The position numbers and the translations under genes were made by a program. Positions 37,465 to 45,630 of a stretch of DNA of 64,000 nucleotides are shown here, in pieces; positions within the stretch are counted from its first letter, which is position 1; every line of letters starts with the position of its first letter. The stretch comes from a bacterium (GTDB lineage: Bacteria; Campylobacterota; Campylobacteria; Campylobacterales; Sulfurimonadaceae). The DNA lies in the NCBI GenBank assembly GCA_018824305.1, contig JAHJGM010000040.1, positions 1-64,000 of the forward strand, written 5' to 3'. Below the pieces are notes generated by a model. The model was not told where the DNA came from. It ran no database searches and worked only from the letters and a program-made list of their open reading frames with translations.

Positions 37465-39792
37465 TCACAACTTTATTAATCCGTTATAGTGGTTGATGAT
37501 ATCAAATATTAGATCATTCTCTTTGGCATATTGAAGGAGTTTGTCCGTTATCTCGATGGAAAATGCGACACTCGAGATGATAACGGGAAAACAGTTCTTC
37601 TTATTGATGCTTTCTTTGAGGGATTTGACTTCAAAACCTTCTATCTTAAAGCTTTCGATCTCTGCTCTGCTGTCTATGAGAGAGAGTATCTCGATGTTTC
37701 TCTGTAAAAGAGGGTATCGTATCTTTTTAAAAAAATCTCCGGCACCGTAGATGTTTACTTTTTTGATCCTGTTCTCATCGAGGATATGCAAAATCTCCTC
37801 GATTGCAGAGTCGTTGACACTGTGTTCGACTATGTTTTTGACGTAGGGCAAGAACATCTCATCGGTTTGTGTTATGGCACCCTGTACCCAGTGAAGCTGC
37901 TCTTTTTTGTAGCCTATGTTTTTGCACAGCTGTGTGTAAAGAGGTTCGACTCCCTCTTTTTTTACAAGTTCGAGACTCTTTTTTGAAATAAGCGGGTAGG
38001 AATAAGAAGATCCTCTTCCCTCATCATAGATCAGCGCTCCCAAGCGGGTGGCTTCATCAAGGGTAGGAACCTCTATAAGCCTTGCTATCATCAGTGCCAG
38101 ACTTTCTCTGTCAAATCTGCTCTCTTTGTCATACATCTTTTTTGTAGCAAAAAATGCATCTATGCCTAAGTGCAGAGCCTCTTCTATCTCTTGCAGACCA
38201 TGCATATCGCCGTTAAATATTTTGGTAACGGGAACTATCTGCGTGCCGCTTTGTTTATAACTGAGTGTGGAGGTCGCAAACCCGTTTAGCAGTATCTCTA
38301 AAAACTCAGGAACTCTTCTGATAAGTTCGATAGCATATCTCGTCTTGTCGTTCATCGGTAAAAAAGAGAGCGCATGGGAGCTATTCATATACTCATATCC
38401 GCCGCTATGCATGTAAAAGAGCAGATATTGCTTAAAGTCGATGTCGCATGAACTGCCGATCTGTTTGAGTGATCTTCCGATACCGCCAAAATCTACAATG
38501 GCAGAGCCGTTTTTGACTCCCAGAGATTTTGCATATCGTGTGATGAGGCTTTTTTGCTTATTGATGTTTTCTTTTACTTCATCCAGTCTTGCAGAAAAAT
38601 CGTTTTTGAATATTTCCAGAAGAGAGTGTTCATCGACGTATATCGTATTGGCATCTTTACAGAGCGTTTTTTTATATTTTTTGAGGGTTTTATCCTTTAT
38701 CTCCAACATATACATATCGTAGAAATTTTCGATGCTGAACTCTTTATAGGTGTAAAAGTTGATGTTACTCTCTTTGAAGTTCTCAAAATCTATCGAGGGC
38801 AGAAGTGTTGATTTTCTTGATGCATAGATGAGATTGACTTCCTTATCGTCAAAAAGCGTCGTAAAATATCTCTGAAAGAGTTTGCCTTCTCGCATGACGA
38901 AATTTATCTGCTCTATATTTTGTTTGTCGCTCATATCATGAAGCCAGTGCGAAAACTCCCAAAGAAGAGGTGCAAAAAATGTGCTGCCCAGATCGAAGTA
39001 AAAGCGTTGCTCTGTTTTTTCAAAAGGGTTTAAAAGTGCCGAGAGGACTCTGATGTTGGCATTGGATTTAAAGTCGTTTTGGATATATCTTTTTTCAAAC
39101 TCCAAACTCTTTTTCAAACTCCCCTCTATATTGTAGTGGAGTGTATTGATCCCTTTTTCTTTGGCATTGTCCACATCGTTTTTTTTGTTGTCGCCGATAT
39201 GAAAAAGCTCTTTTGGCTTGATGCCGAGTTCCTCTAAGATGTGAGGATAGATCGTCCCTTTTGCTTTGCTTTTACCCAGCTCGCAGGAGATATATATTTT
39301 CTCTACATGTAAGGCATCAAACTTTGAAAGGAGAATCTTTTTGATGCTTTTGTGTGAGAGATAGGTGTCGGATATCAGTATGACTTTTTTTCCGTTTTTT
39401 ATAGCAGTTTTCGTCCAGCTCTCTACCTGCTTGTTGATGTAGATATTTTCTGTCTCTGTCTTTATCTCCAGATCCATCAGTCTCTTTTTTTTCTTCTCGG
39501 TTACAAAGAGCTGCTCGTAGATCTGTTCTAGTGTGATCTCATCAAGATTAGAGTGTTTTCTGCGTGCCTGAGTCTCCGCATTTTCTCGAAATTGTCTAAA
39601 AGTAGAGGGGGTGTCAAAGAGTTCTTTGACAAATTTTTTCTCACCCATGAGCGAGAAGATATCTTTGGGAACGGCTGTTTTTCTAAAAGCCAAAGTCTCG
39701 AAGATATCAAAAGAGACGACCTTTATCTGTGGGTCGTTTATGGCAGCGATAAACTCTTTTTCCAGACGGCTTTCTTGAAACATCTTTTTCAT
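37465..39792 (-). CDS. COG5610-type HAD-like protein (second copy)
   Basis: 775 residues and colinear with the protein at 29013-31316: motif I SFDIFETLAFR, motif II LISDTYLSHKS, HIGDNKKNDVDNAKEKG, the middle marker NFVMREGKLFQRYF and VDFGGIGRSL, and a C-terminal unit from about residue 675 beginning KVNIYGAGDFFKK. As in its paralogue, the position two after the presumed nucleophile is Phe. It is the last gene of the eleven-gene pse operon and overlaps the previous gene by four bases. The two copies end two oppositely oriented glycan operons. Confidence 0.8.
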   Translation of the reverse strand: MKKMFQESRLEKEFIAAINDPQIKVVSFDIFETLAFRKTAVPKDIFSLMGEKKFVKELFDTPSTFRQFRENAETQARRKHSNLDEITLEQIYEQLFVTEKKKKRLMDLEIKTETENIYINKQVESWTKTAIKNGKKVILISDTYLSHKSIKKILLSKFDALHVEKIYISCELGKSKAKGTIYPHILEELGIKPKELFHIGDNKKNDVDNAKEKGINTLHYNIEGSLKKSLEFEKRYIQNDFKSNANIRVLSALLNPFEKTEQRFYFDLGSTFFAPLLWEFSHWLHDMSDKQNIEQINFVMREGKLFQRYFTTLFDDKEVNLIYASRKSTLLPSIDFENFKESNINFYTYKEFSIENFYDMYMLEIKDKTLKKYKKTLCKDANTIYVDEHSLLEIFKNDFSARLDEVKENINKQKSLITRYAKSLGVKNGSAIVDFGGIGRSLKQIGSSCDIDFKQYLLFYMHSGGYEYMNSSHALSFLPMNDKTRYAIELIRRVPEFLEILLNGFATSTLSYKQSGTQIVPVTKIFNGDMHGLQEIEEALHLGIDAFFATKKMYDKESRFDRESLALMIARLIEVPTLDEATRLGALIYDEGRGSSYSYPLISKKSLELVKKEGVEPLYTQLCKNIGYKKEQLHWVQGAITQTDEMFLPYVKNIVEHSVNDSAIEEILHILDENRIKKVNIYGAGDFFKKIRYPLLQRNIEILSLIDSRAEIESFKIEGFEVKSLKESINKKNCFPVIISSVAFSIEITDKLLQYAKENDLIFDIINHYNGLIKL
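39303..39312. repeat. CTACATGTAA, near copy of the palindrome
   Basis: One mismatch to TTACATGTAA, read in the HAD-like gene as Leu-His-Val. The other eight near copies are at 4945, 8640, 14655, 22521, 29571, 43061, 62998 and 63532. Confidence 0.7.
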
Positions 39793-41198
39793 GATACTCT
39801 CTCTTGTATTGCTTTACATGCAGGTTTGTGCGCGGTGTCAAAAAAGAAGTTTTTTACATGTGCGCGTTTTTCATACATCTCATCACTCCCTTGCAGTGCC
39901 CCGATCAGCTCATTTTGTGTCTTGACAAAACAAGAGGGCGAGTACTCAAAATAATCAAATAAAAACCCGTCTCTATGGCTCATATAATCCTCATAGTCGT
40001 AAATAAACGAGATAACTGGACGATCAAGCAGCAAAAAATCATAGATGACGGATGAATAATCACTGACTAAAACATCGACATATTTAAGGATCGGATAAAT
40101 GTCGCTTTGTGTCTCGTAAAAGATGATACGATCAAGGGCTTTTGGCTTTTGTATCTTGACGAAGGGGTGAAACTTCACGATGAAATAGGCATCCATCTCT
40201 TTCATCTGCTCGTTTAAAAGTTCAAAATCAAGCGGCGGCGTGTTGTGCATCTCATTTTCACGGTAGGTCGGCATGTAGAGTATCTTCTTGCCTTGGGCGT
40301 TTTTGACCAGATCGTAGATCCCCATATCGCAAAATATCAGATCATCTTTCTCCTCATCTTTAAAAAAGATATCAAGACGCGGATACCCGAGATTTAAAAA
40401 CTCTTTTGCTTTGAACACGTTTTGGAAGTTCGTCTCATTGGTCCACTCCGAAGTGGAGACAAAATAGTCGTACTCGATGTTGGACATGTCGTTTATCCTC
40501 TTCAATCCCACTCCGTGCCATAACTGGAGCGTTTTTTGTGAGGGAGAAAGACAGTCTAAATAGTTGTAAAGGATATGGTCTAAAAAGATGTTCTTAGCAA
40601 GCGCAATATAAAAATGCGAAAGCCAGCTTCCAAGTCTAGCAGATGGCAGATGATGCTCTTTTAGAACTTTTAACTGCTCTTCGTTATCGCTTAGCAAGAT
40701 GGCGTTTTGAGCGTTTTTTACATAATGAAGATAAAGATGTTTGATGTTTGCATCCACGTAACCTTCGCCTATAAAAACATTTTTAGTGCGCTTGTATTTT
40801 ACTCTGTCTAAAAAAGCGGAGAGGTGTTTTAAAAACAGTTTTTTGAGTTTTGTATTGAGATTCAAAAAAGAGCGTTGCAAAGTTTTTAAGAGTATCTGTT
40901 TTCTGTCATAGACCGCATAGCCCTCGGCTGTTTTTTCTACTTGATAGAGCTTACTTACATGTAAAGATTTTTTATAGGTGTTATAGATACTCTGGAAATG
41001 GTTTGGAGAGTAGATGAAGATGGCATCATACTTTTTGTCAGCCATCTCTTCTACTTTAAACACTCCCTCGGCTGATATATTTTTATCTATGAAACCAAGC
41101 ACAGTGATGCCGTTTTCTTCGAGAAAGAGTCTGAGATTTTTGGTTATAGGCGAGTAGGGGGAGATAAAGACCTTTTTGCCCGTAAACTCTTTCATCAT
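39789..41198 (-). CDS. CDP-glycerol/ribitol phosphotransferase-like protein (TagF family)
   Basis: 469 residues. An N-terminal 80-residue unit (KKVFISPYSPITKNL to IFIYSPNHFQSIYN) resembles the small Rossmann-like module of neighbouring proteins. The rest matches Glyphos_transf: LWHGVGLKRIND, FVSTSEW, LNLGYPRLDIFF, ILYMPTYREN, FIVKFHP and VLVSDYSSVIYDFLLLDRPV. Family members move polyol-phosphate from a CDP-polyol to a glycan or build teichoic-acid-like chains. The gene just upstream encodes a likely CDP-ribitol synthase, so ribitol-phosphate is the probable donor group. Four-base overlaps on both sides. It carries one exact TTACATGTAA. Confidence 0.85.
   Translation of the reverse strand: MMKEFTGKKVFISPYSPITKNLRLFLEENGITVLGFIDKNISAEGVFKVEEMADKKYDAIFIYSPNHFQSIYNTYKKSLHVSKLYQVEKTAEGYAVYDRKQILLKTLQRSFLNLNTKLKKLFLKHLSAFLDRVKYKRTKNVFIGEGYVDANIKHLYLHYVKNAQNAILLSDNEEQLKVLKEHHLPSARLGSWLSHFYIALAKNIFLDHILYNYLDCLSPSQKTLQLWHGVGLKRINDMSNIEYDYFVSTSEWTNETNFQNVFKAKEFLNLGYPRLDIFFKDEEKDDLIFCDMGIYDLVKNAQGKKILYMPTYRENEMHNTPPLDFELLNEQMKEMDAYFIVKFHPFVKIQKPKALDRIIFYETQSDIYPILKYVDVLVSDYSSVIYDFLLLDRPVISFIYDYEDYMSHRDGFLFDYFEYSPSCFVKTQNELIGALQGSDEMYEKRAHVKNFFFDTAHKPACKAIQERVS
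40955..40964. repeat. TTACATGTAA palindrome in the TagF-like gene
   Basis: Exact copy, read as Leu-His-Val on the minus strand. Confidence 0.8.
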
Positions 41199-42547
41199 AC
41201 CCCTCTTTTGATGTCTATGATCTGACCTGAGATGTTTTTACCAAGCAGCTGGATCGTTTTTTTCGCTACCTCGGATGAACTCAAAAGGGTGTCCTCATCC
41301 TCATAGCCGAAGTTTTTCACTCTCATCGGGGTGAGTGTGCGCGCGGGATTGATACAGTTGATGCGGATATCAAACTCGCTCCACTCCTCGTCCAAAGCCT
41401 GCGTGAGGTTGACGATGGCCGCTTTTGATGCAGAGTAGAGGCTGTAGTTCGCTCTGCCTCTTGTGTAGGAACTGGATGTAAAAAACAGAAGCATCCCGTG
41501 AGATTTTTGTAGGTACGCTAATGACGCTCTGGCGATGTTTACACTCCCTTTGAAGTTTGTGTCGATGATCTCGTCTATCTGCTCCTGTGTATATTCATGA
41601 AGCGGACTTTTTTCTAATACTCCCGTGGTATTGATGACATAGTCTATCTGCGCATCGATGCTTTGAAAAGCCTCTTGAACGCTTTGATACTTTCTCACGT
41701 CACAGCCTAAAGACCTGCTAAACTCAAAGACTCTGCAGCCGTTTTGTTTCAAAAGTTCGGCAATATCTTTACCTATGCCGCTGCTTGCACCGAAGATGAC
41801 GACGGTTTTATCTTTGAACTCTAAAATATCATCATCTTCGATCGTCGAAGTTTTGAGCTGAAGCAGTTTTTCGGCTAAAAGAAGGTCCTCTTTGTGAGTG
41901 ATCTTGATGTTTGCACTCTCGCCGTTTACCACATAGACTTTTTCGTCTGGAATGTATTTGACGACCATACCGCAGTCATCGGTAAACTCGATCTTTTCAC
42001 TCGAAGACCTTGCGATGTCGTGAGCCTGTTTAATGGTGGTGAGTTTAAAAGCCTGAGGCGTCTGCCCGCGTCTGAGCTCGGCACGTTTTGGGATGGAGTC
42101 TATGGTGTCGTGTGCATCGATTTTTATGATGGTATCGGCACTCTCTATCGCCACATCGACTGCGTTGTACTGTTCAAGCGCTTTGATGGAGTTGTTGATG
42201 ATCTCCTGAGAGACAAAAGGCCGCACGCCGTCGTGAAATATCAGGTTTACGTCATCTTCGCTTTCATAGGCTTTGATGGCGTTGTAGCTTGAATCATACC
42301 GTTCCTCTCCGCCGCTGATGATCTTTGTGACCTTGGCAAAACCGTTTTCGTCGATGAGGGCTTGGATATCCTCTTTGTAATCGAAGTTTATGACCAGACA
42401 TATCTCATCGATGAGTCTGTTTTTTTCAAACTCTGCGATCGTGTACTCGATGATCTTTTTACCGCCAAGACGGATATACTGTTTTGGCGTCTCGCTGCCA
42501 AATCTTTTACCGCTTCCAGCGGCAAGGATGACGGCTACGTTTTTCAT
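41195..42547 (-). CDS. Bifunctional CDP-ribitol synthase (cytidylyltransferase-reductase)
   Basis: 450 residues in two domains. Residues 1-230 are an IspD/TarI-type cytidylyltransferase (LAAGSGKRFG, TPKQY, FHDGVRPFV, RRGQTPQAF). Residues about 245-450 are a short-chain dehydrogenase (VVIFGASSGIGKD, NTTGV, catalytic YSASK). This fused layout is that of Haemophilus Bcs1/Acs1, where the reductase makes ribitol-5-phosphate from ribulose-5-phosphate and the transferase activates it with CTP. A stand-alone IspD is less likely because Campylobacterota usually carry an IspDF fusion. Its next gene encodes a CDP-polyol phosphotransferase. Confidence 0.8.
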   Translation of the reverse strand: MKNVAVILAAGSGKRFGSETPKQYIRLGGKKIIEYTIAEFEKNRLIDEICLVINFDYKEDIQALIDENGFAKVTKIISGGEERYDSSYNAIKAYESEDDVNLIFHDGVRPFVSQEIINNSIKALEQYNAVDVAIESADTIIKIDAHDTIDSIPKRAELRRGQTPQAFKLTTIKQAHDIARSSSEKIEFTDDCGMVVKYIPDEKVYVVNGESANIKITHKEDLLLAEKLLQLKTSTIEDDDILEFKDKTVVIFGASSGIGKDIAELLKQNGCRVFEFSRSLGCDVRKYQSVQEAFQSIDAQIDYVINTTGVLEKSPLHEYTQEQIDEIIDTNFKGSVNIARASLAYLQKSHGMLLFFTSSSYTRGRANYSLYSASKAAIVNLTQALDEEWSEFDIRINCINPARTLTPMRVKNFGYEDEDTLLSSSEVAKKTIQLLGKNISGQIIDIKRGV

Positions 42548-43557
42548 AAGGTCATATCCATTTGAAGAGGAGTTCCCGCTTTGATGTCGTATGATGCTCT
42601 TCTGCCCAAAAGGTCTTCGTAATGTTTTGGATGCAGACCGTTTCCTGGGCGGATGCTTTTGATGTTTTCTTTACTAAAACTTTCGCCCTTTTTGATGTCG
42701 CAGCTGACATAGAGGCTTCTTGCGTAGGCTTTTGACTTACCGTCATATTTGACGGAGCCAAGCATCTTTTCGACGTTGCGCACGCTTGTTACCATCTCTT
42801 TTAGTTGTGTCGGCGAGAGTGAGAATGCACCGTCTGGCGTTTCTATGTTCTCATCGGGTGTGAAATGTTTTTCTATCACACGAGCACCCAAAGCGACCGA
42901 AGCGATGACGGCGTCATTTCCCATGCTGTGGTCGGAGAGTCCCACTTCCGTGCCAAAACGCTCTTTCATATCATTGATGGTGAGCAGGTTCATGGATTCG
43001 GGTTTTGCAGGGTAGGCGCTTGTGCATTTTAAAAGTACGATCTGCTCATTGCCCGCATTCTTACATGTAGCGATGGCAAGCTCGATATCCTCTATCTCCG
43101 CGACACCCGTGGAGATGATGATGGGCTTGCCTTTGGAAGCGGCATATTTGATAAGAGGGATATCGGTGATCTCAAAAGAGGCTATTTTGTACGCAGGTAC
43201 GTCGATCCCCTCCAAAACATCCACAGCTTCCAGATCAAAAGGGGATGAAAACAGCAAGATCCCAAGTTCGTCGGCATACTCTTTTAAGGGTTTGTGCCAC
43301 TCATAAGGCATACATGCACGCTTGTAAAGATCATAAAGGTACTCATTCTGCCACAGATCACCCGCTTTAAACTTCTCCTCTTTGATGTCGAGTGTCAAAG
43401 AATCGGGAGTATAGGTCTGAAGCTTTATAGCGTCGCATCCCGCTTCATGAGCGATCAGGACGGCTTTTTTCGCAAGCGAAAAATCCTGATTATGGTTTGC
43501 AGAGAGTTCGGCGATGATGAAGACTTTTTTAGAAGTGTCGTGAGTACCTATGATCAT
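42544..43557 (-). CDS. pseI: Pseudaminic acid synthase
   Basis: NeuB-family synthase condensing phosphoenolpyruvate with 2,4-diacetamido-2,4,6-trideoxy-L-altrose to give pseudaminic acid. The TIM barrel shows IAELSANHNQD, IKLQTYTPDSLT, LFSSPFD, ISTGVAEIEDIELAI and GLSDHSMG, and the C-terminal SAF antifreeze-like domain starts near residue 275 (SLYVSCDIKKGE to GTPLQMD). The surrounding pseG, pseH, pseF and the distant pseB and pseC identify it as PseI rather than a sialic or legionaminic acid synthase. Confidence 0.93.
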   Translation of the reverse strand: MIIGTHDTSKKVFIIAELSANHNQDFSLAKKAVLIAHEAGCDAIKLQTYTPDSLTLDIKEEKFKAGDLWQNEYLYDLYKRACMPYEWHKPLKEYADELGILLFSSPFDLEAVDVLEGIDVPAYKIASFEITDIPLIKYAASKGKPIIISTGVAEIEDIELAIATCKNAGNEQIVLLKCTSAYPAKPESMNLLTINDMKERFGTEVGLSDHSMGNDAVIASVALGARVIEKHFTPDENIETPDGAFSLSPTQLKEMVTSVRNVEKMLGSVKYDGKSKAYARSLYVSCDIKKGESFSKENIKSIRPGNGLHPKHYEDLLGRRASYDIKAGTPLQMDMTL

Positions 43558-44075
43558 CTTTTCTCATTTCTTAGTAGTTTTGATATTTTAGCATCTGCTT
43601 TTTTATAATCTTCATACGTGAGCAGATAACTTTTATATGTGTCGAATGTCTCGATCTCTTTGTAGCCCAAAGAGAGGTTAAAACGCACGGCTCTTGGATT
43701 GTCTGGCATTATCTTACATGTAAGGGCGGCAAACTTTTTCTGATTGAAAAGATAGTCGTGAAAAAGAGTCACTATTTTGTATGGCGTGAGCGAGTTCTGT
43801 CTGCTCTCATCATAGATATAAAACCCTGTTTCTATCGTCTCATCACGCTTATTAAACCAGATAAGACCCACACTCTCATCCCCTACATGTATGACAAAAT
43901 ACTCATCCTCTTTTTCCTGCAGGGAGATAAACCAGTTTAACTGCTGCTCGGGAGTGATATATTCTTGGTTGAGCGCGTAGCGTTTTACTTTATCGCTGTT
44001 GCGCCAGTTTCTCACCATCTCGATCTCTTGAATTCCAAGCGGCGTGAGCGTGATGTCAAAGCCCTTAAGCGTCAA
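43554..44075 (-). CDS. pseH: PseH N-acetyltransferase
   Basis: GNAT-fold acetyltransferase, 173 aa. It N-acetylates UDP-4-amino-4,6-dideoxy-N-acetyl-L-altrosamine, the PseC product. The opening ITLTPLGIQEIEMVRNWRNS and the RFNLSLGYKE C-terminal GNAT motif fit PseH proteins. It overlaps the ACP gene upstream by 11 bases and pseI by four. One exact and one near TTACATGTAA occur in it. Confidence 0.9.
   Translation of the reverse strand: MTLKGFDITLTPLGIQEIEMVRNWRNSDKVKRYALNQEYITPEQQLNWFISLQEKEDEYFVIHVGDESVGLIWFNKRDETIETGFYIYDESRQNSLTPYKIVTLFHDYLFNQKKFAALTCKIMPDNPRAVRFNLSLGYKEIETFDTYKSYLLTYEDYKKADAKISKLLRNEKR
43714..43723. repeat. TTACATGTAA palindrome in pseH
   Basis: Exact copy, read on the minus strand as Leu-Thr-Cys-Lys. 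Confidence 0.8.
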
Positions 44076-44289
44076 AGCCGGCCTTTTGCAAAATATCTTT
44101 TATGCTTTGACAGTTTTCAAGCTCATCTATCTCTACAGATGCGCCGATCTCATCAAAAACACTCAGTGCGCCGAGCATCGCAAGGGAATCCCATTCGGGC
44201 ACGTCACAAAGCATCTCATCTACGTTTAACTGGCGGTCTAACTGTACTTCCTCGGAAAGTCGGATCAAAAACTCCTCTTGTGTCATCAT
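44065..44289 (-). CDS. Acyl carrier protein (first of two)
   Basis: 74-residue carrier protein with the phosphopantetheine site at Ser35 in EWDSLAMLG. Acidic helices fit the ACP fold. It lies between the KASIII-like and PseH genes and overlaps both, so it is made with them. Paired with the other ACP it corresponds to AcpP2/AcpP3-like genes of the C. jejuni flagellin modification locus. Confidence 0.9.
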   Translation of the reverse strand: MMTQEEFLIRLSEEVQLDRQLNVDEMLCDVPEWDSLAMLGALSVFDEIGASVEIDELENCQSIKDILQKAGFDA

Positions 44290-45359
44290 ATCTCCTTTTT
44301 GTAAAGCTGCGTTTTGGGTGCATAGATGTTATCTGTCTGGATGACCGCTCCGCCCCAGCTCAGCCCGATGCCAAATCCCGCTATGGCAATGGTGAGTTTT
44401 TTGGAGCTGAACTCTTCACTTAAAAAACCGTTGATAGTCCCCGGTATGCTTGCTGCGTTTTGGTTGCCGTAGATCTGTCCCGTTTCAAGGGGGACTTTTT
44501 CCTTTTCCACTTTCAGACGTGAGGCGATGGTCTTTAGGATGTATGGATTTGCCTGATGCAGCACGAAATAGTCTATCTCATCATTTGCTTTTCCCGCAAG
44601 CTCCACCACTTCAGCTATGAGCGGTGGTACGGTTTTGATGGCGAAGTTAAACACCTCTTTGCCGTCCATGAACAGGTCTTCATCTCTGCGAATCCCGCCG
44701 TCTTCGCGCTCTTTTGGCACTAATGTCTCAGCAGTCGTTGGAGTTCTTGCTCCGCCTGCGGGGACGATGAGATGTCTGTATCCGCTACCGTCGCTGTATA
44801 GCGAGAAGAAGCTGCGCGGCGAATCTTTTTGCTCGATGATGATGGCACTTCCCGCATCCCCCATAAGCGGAGTAAATATCTTGTCACGCTCACCCGAAAA
44901 GTAACTGTTTACATCCCCCACGCAGAGCAGGACTTTTTTCATCCCGCTGTTGACATAGCTAAAAGCCGTGAAAAGCCCGTAGATAAACCCGCTGCATCCA
45001 AGGTTGATGTCAAATGCCCCGCAGCTTTTTGGCAGACCCAGACGGTCTTGCATGATGATGGCAGTGGAGGGCGCTTTATAATCAGGACTCTGCGTGACAA
45101 AGAGCAGCGCTTCTATCTCCTCTTTTTTGATGTCAGTATTGGCAAAGATATCTTCGGCACTTTGAACACACAGATCACTTGCACACACACCCTCATCTGC
45201 GATGTATCGGGTCTTTAGCCCTATGCTTCTTTGGAGTCTTGCAAAGCCCTCATCGTCAAATCCGAAGCGCTCTTTTTCATCTTCGAGGTTTATGATATTG
45301 TTGCCAACAGTCGTCGCCATCGCCGTGACAGCGATATTAGCAAAACTAATTTGACTCAT
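44286..45359 (-). CDS. 3-oxoacyl-ACP synthase III-like condensing enzyme
   Basis: 357-residue FabH-type ketosynthase with catalytic C122 (INLGCSGFIYG), H268 (VLHQANPY) and N299 (YGNQNAAS). It would condense an acyl-CoA or acyl-ACP starter with an extender on ACP. It is not the housekeeping FabH by context: it sits between two small ACP genes and an FkbH-like gene inside the Pse operon, as fabH2 does in C. jejuni. The product is unknown; an acyl decoration of a nonulosonate is a reasonable guess. Confidence 0.88.
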   Translation of the reverse strand: MSQISFANIAVTAMATTVGNNIINLEDEKERFGFDDEGFARLQRSIGLKTRYIADEGVCASDLCVQSAEDIFANTDIKKEEIEALLFVTQSPDYKAPSTAIIMQDRLGLPKSCGAFDINLGCSGFIYGLFTAFSYVNSGMKKVLLCVGDVNSYFSGERDKIFTPLMGDAGSAIIIEQKDSPRSFFSLYSDGSGYRHLIVPAGGARTPTTAETLVPKEREDGGIRRDEDLFMDGKEVFNFAIKTVPPLIAEVVELAGKANDEIDYFVLHQANPYILKTIASRLKVEKEKVPLETGQIYGNQNAASIPGTINGFLSEEFSSKKLTIAIAGFGIGLSWGGAVIQTDNIYAPKTQLYKKEI

Positions 45360-45630
45360 CGGCTATCCTTTGGCTGAGGTATTTTTCTAGGGTCGCAAGA
45401 GTCTTAAAAGGTGTTTTTTTAGCATCCATACTCTCTTCGCTTGCAACGGCGATGTAGCTGCCAGTGGCATCTTCCAGCGAGGATTCAAGCTCTAGTATCA
45501 GATCAAGCGTGCCAAGTGAATCTAGCAGTTCAAAAAGCGGAGTCTCATCGTCGATGCTGTTTAGTTCATCTATTTTCAGATCTTTGTTTATATTTTTGAT
45601 AGCTTCTAAAATAATCTCTCTAAGATTCAT
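45346..45630 (-). CDS. Acyl carrier protein (second of two)
   Basis: 94-residue carrier-like protein. The attachment serine is probably S38 in LLDSLGTLDLI, and the fold is an acidic helix bundle. The C-terminal half is longer and less typical than in AcpP. It overlaps FkbH-like by 11 bases and the ketosynthase by 14. Confidence 0.85.
   Translation of the reverse strand: MNLREIILEAIKNINKDLKIDELNSIDDETPLFELLDSLGTLDLILELESSLEDATGSYIAVASEESMDAKKTPFKTLATLEKYLSQRIADESN

Noticed and set aside
41195-42547. Essential IspD of isoprenoid synthesis
   Set aside because: The fused C-terminal SDR and the TagF-like neighbour fit CDP-ribitol synthesis better.
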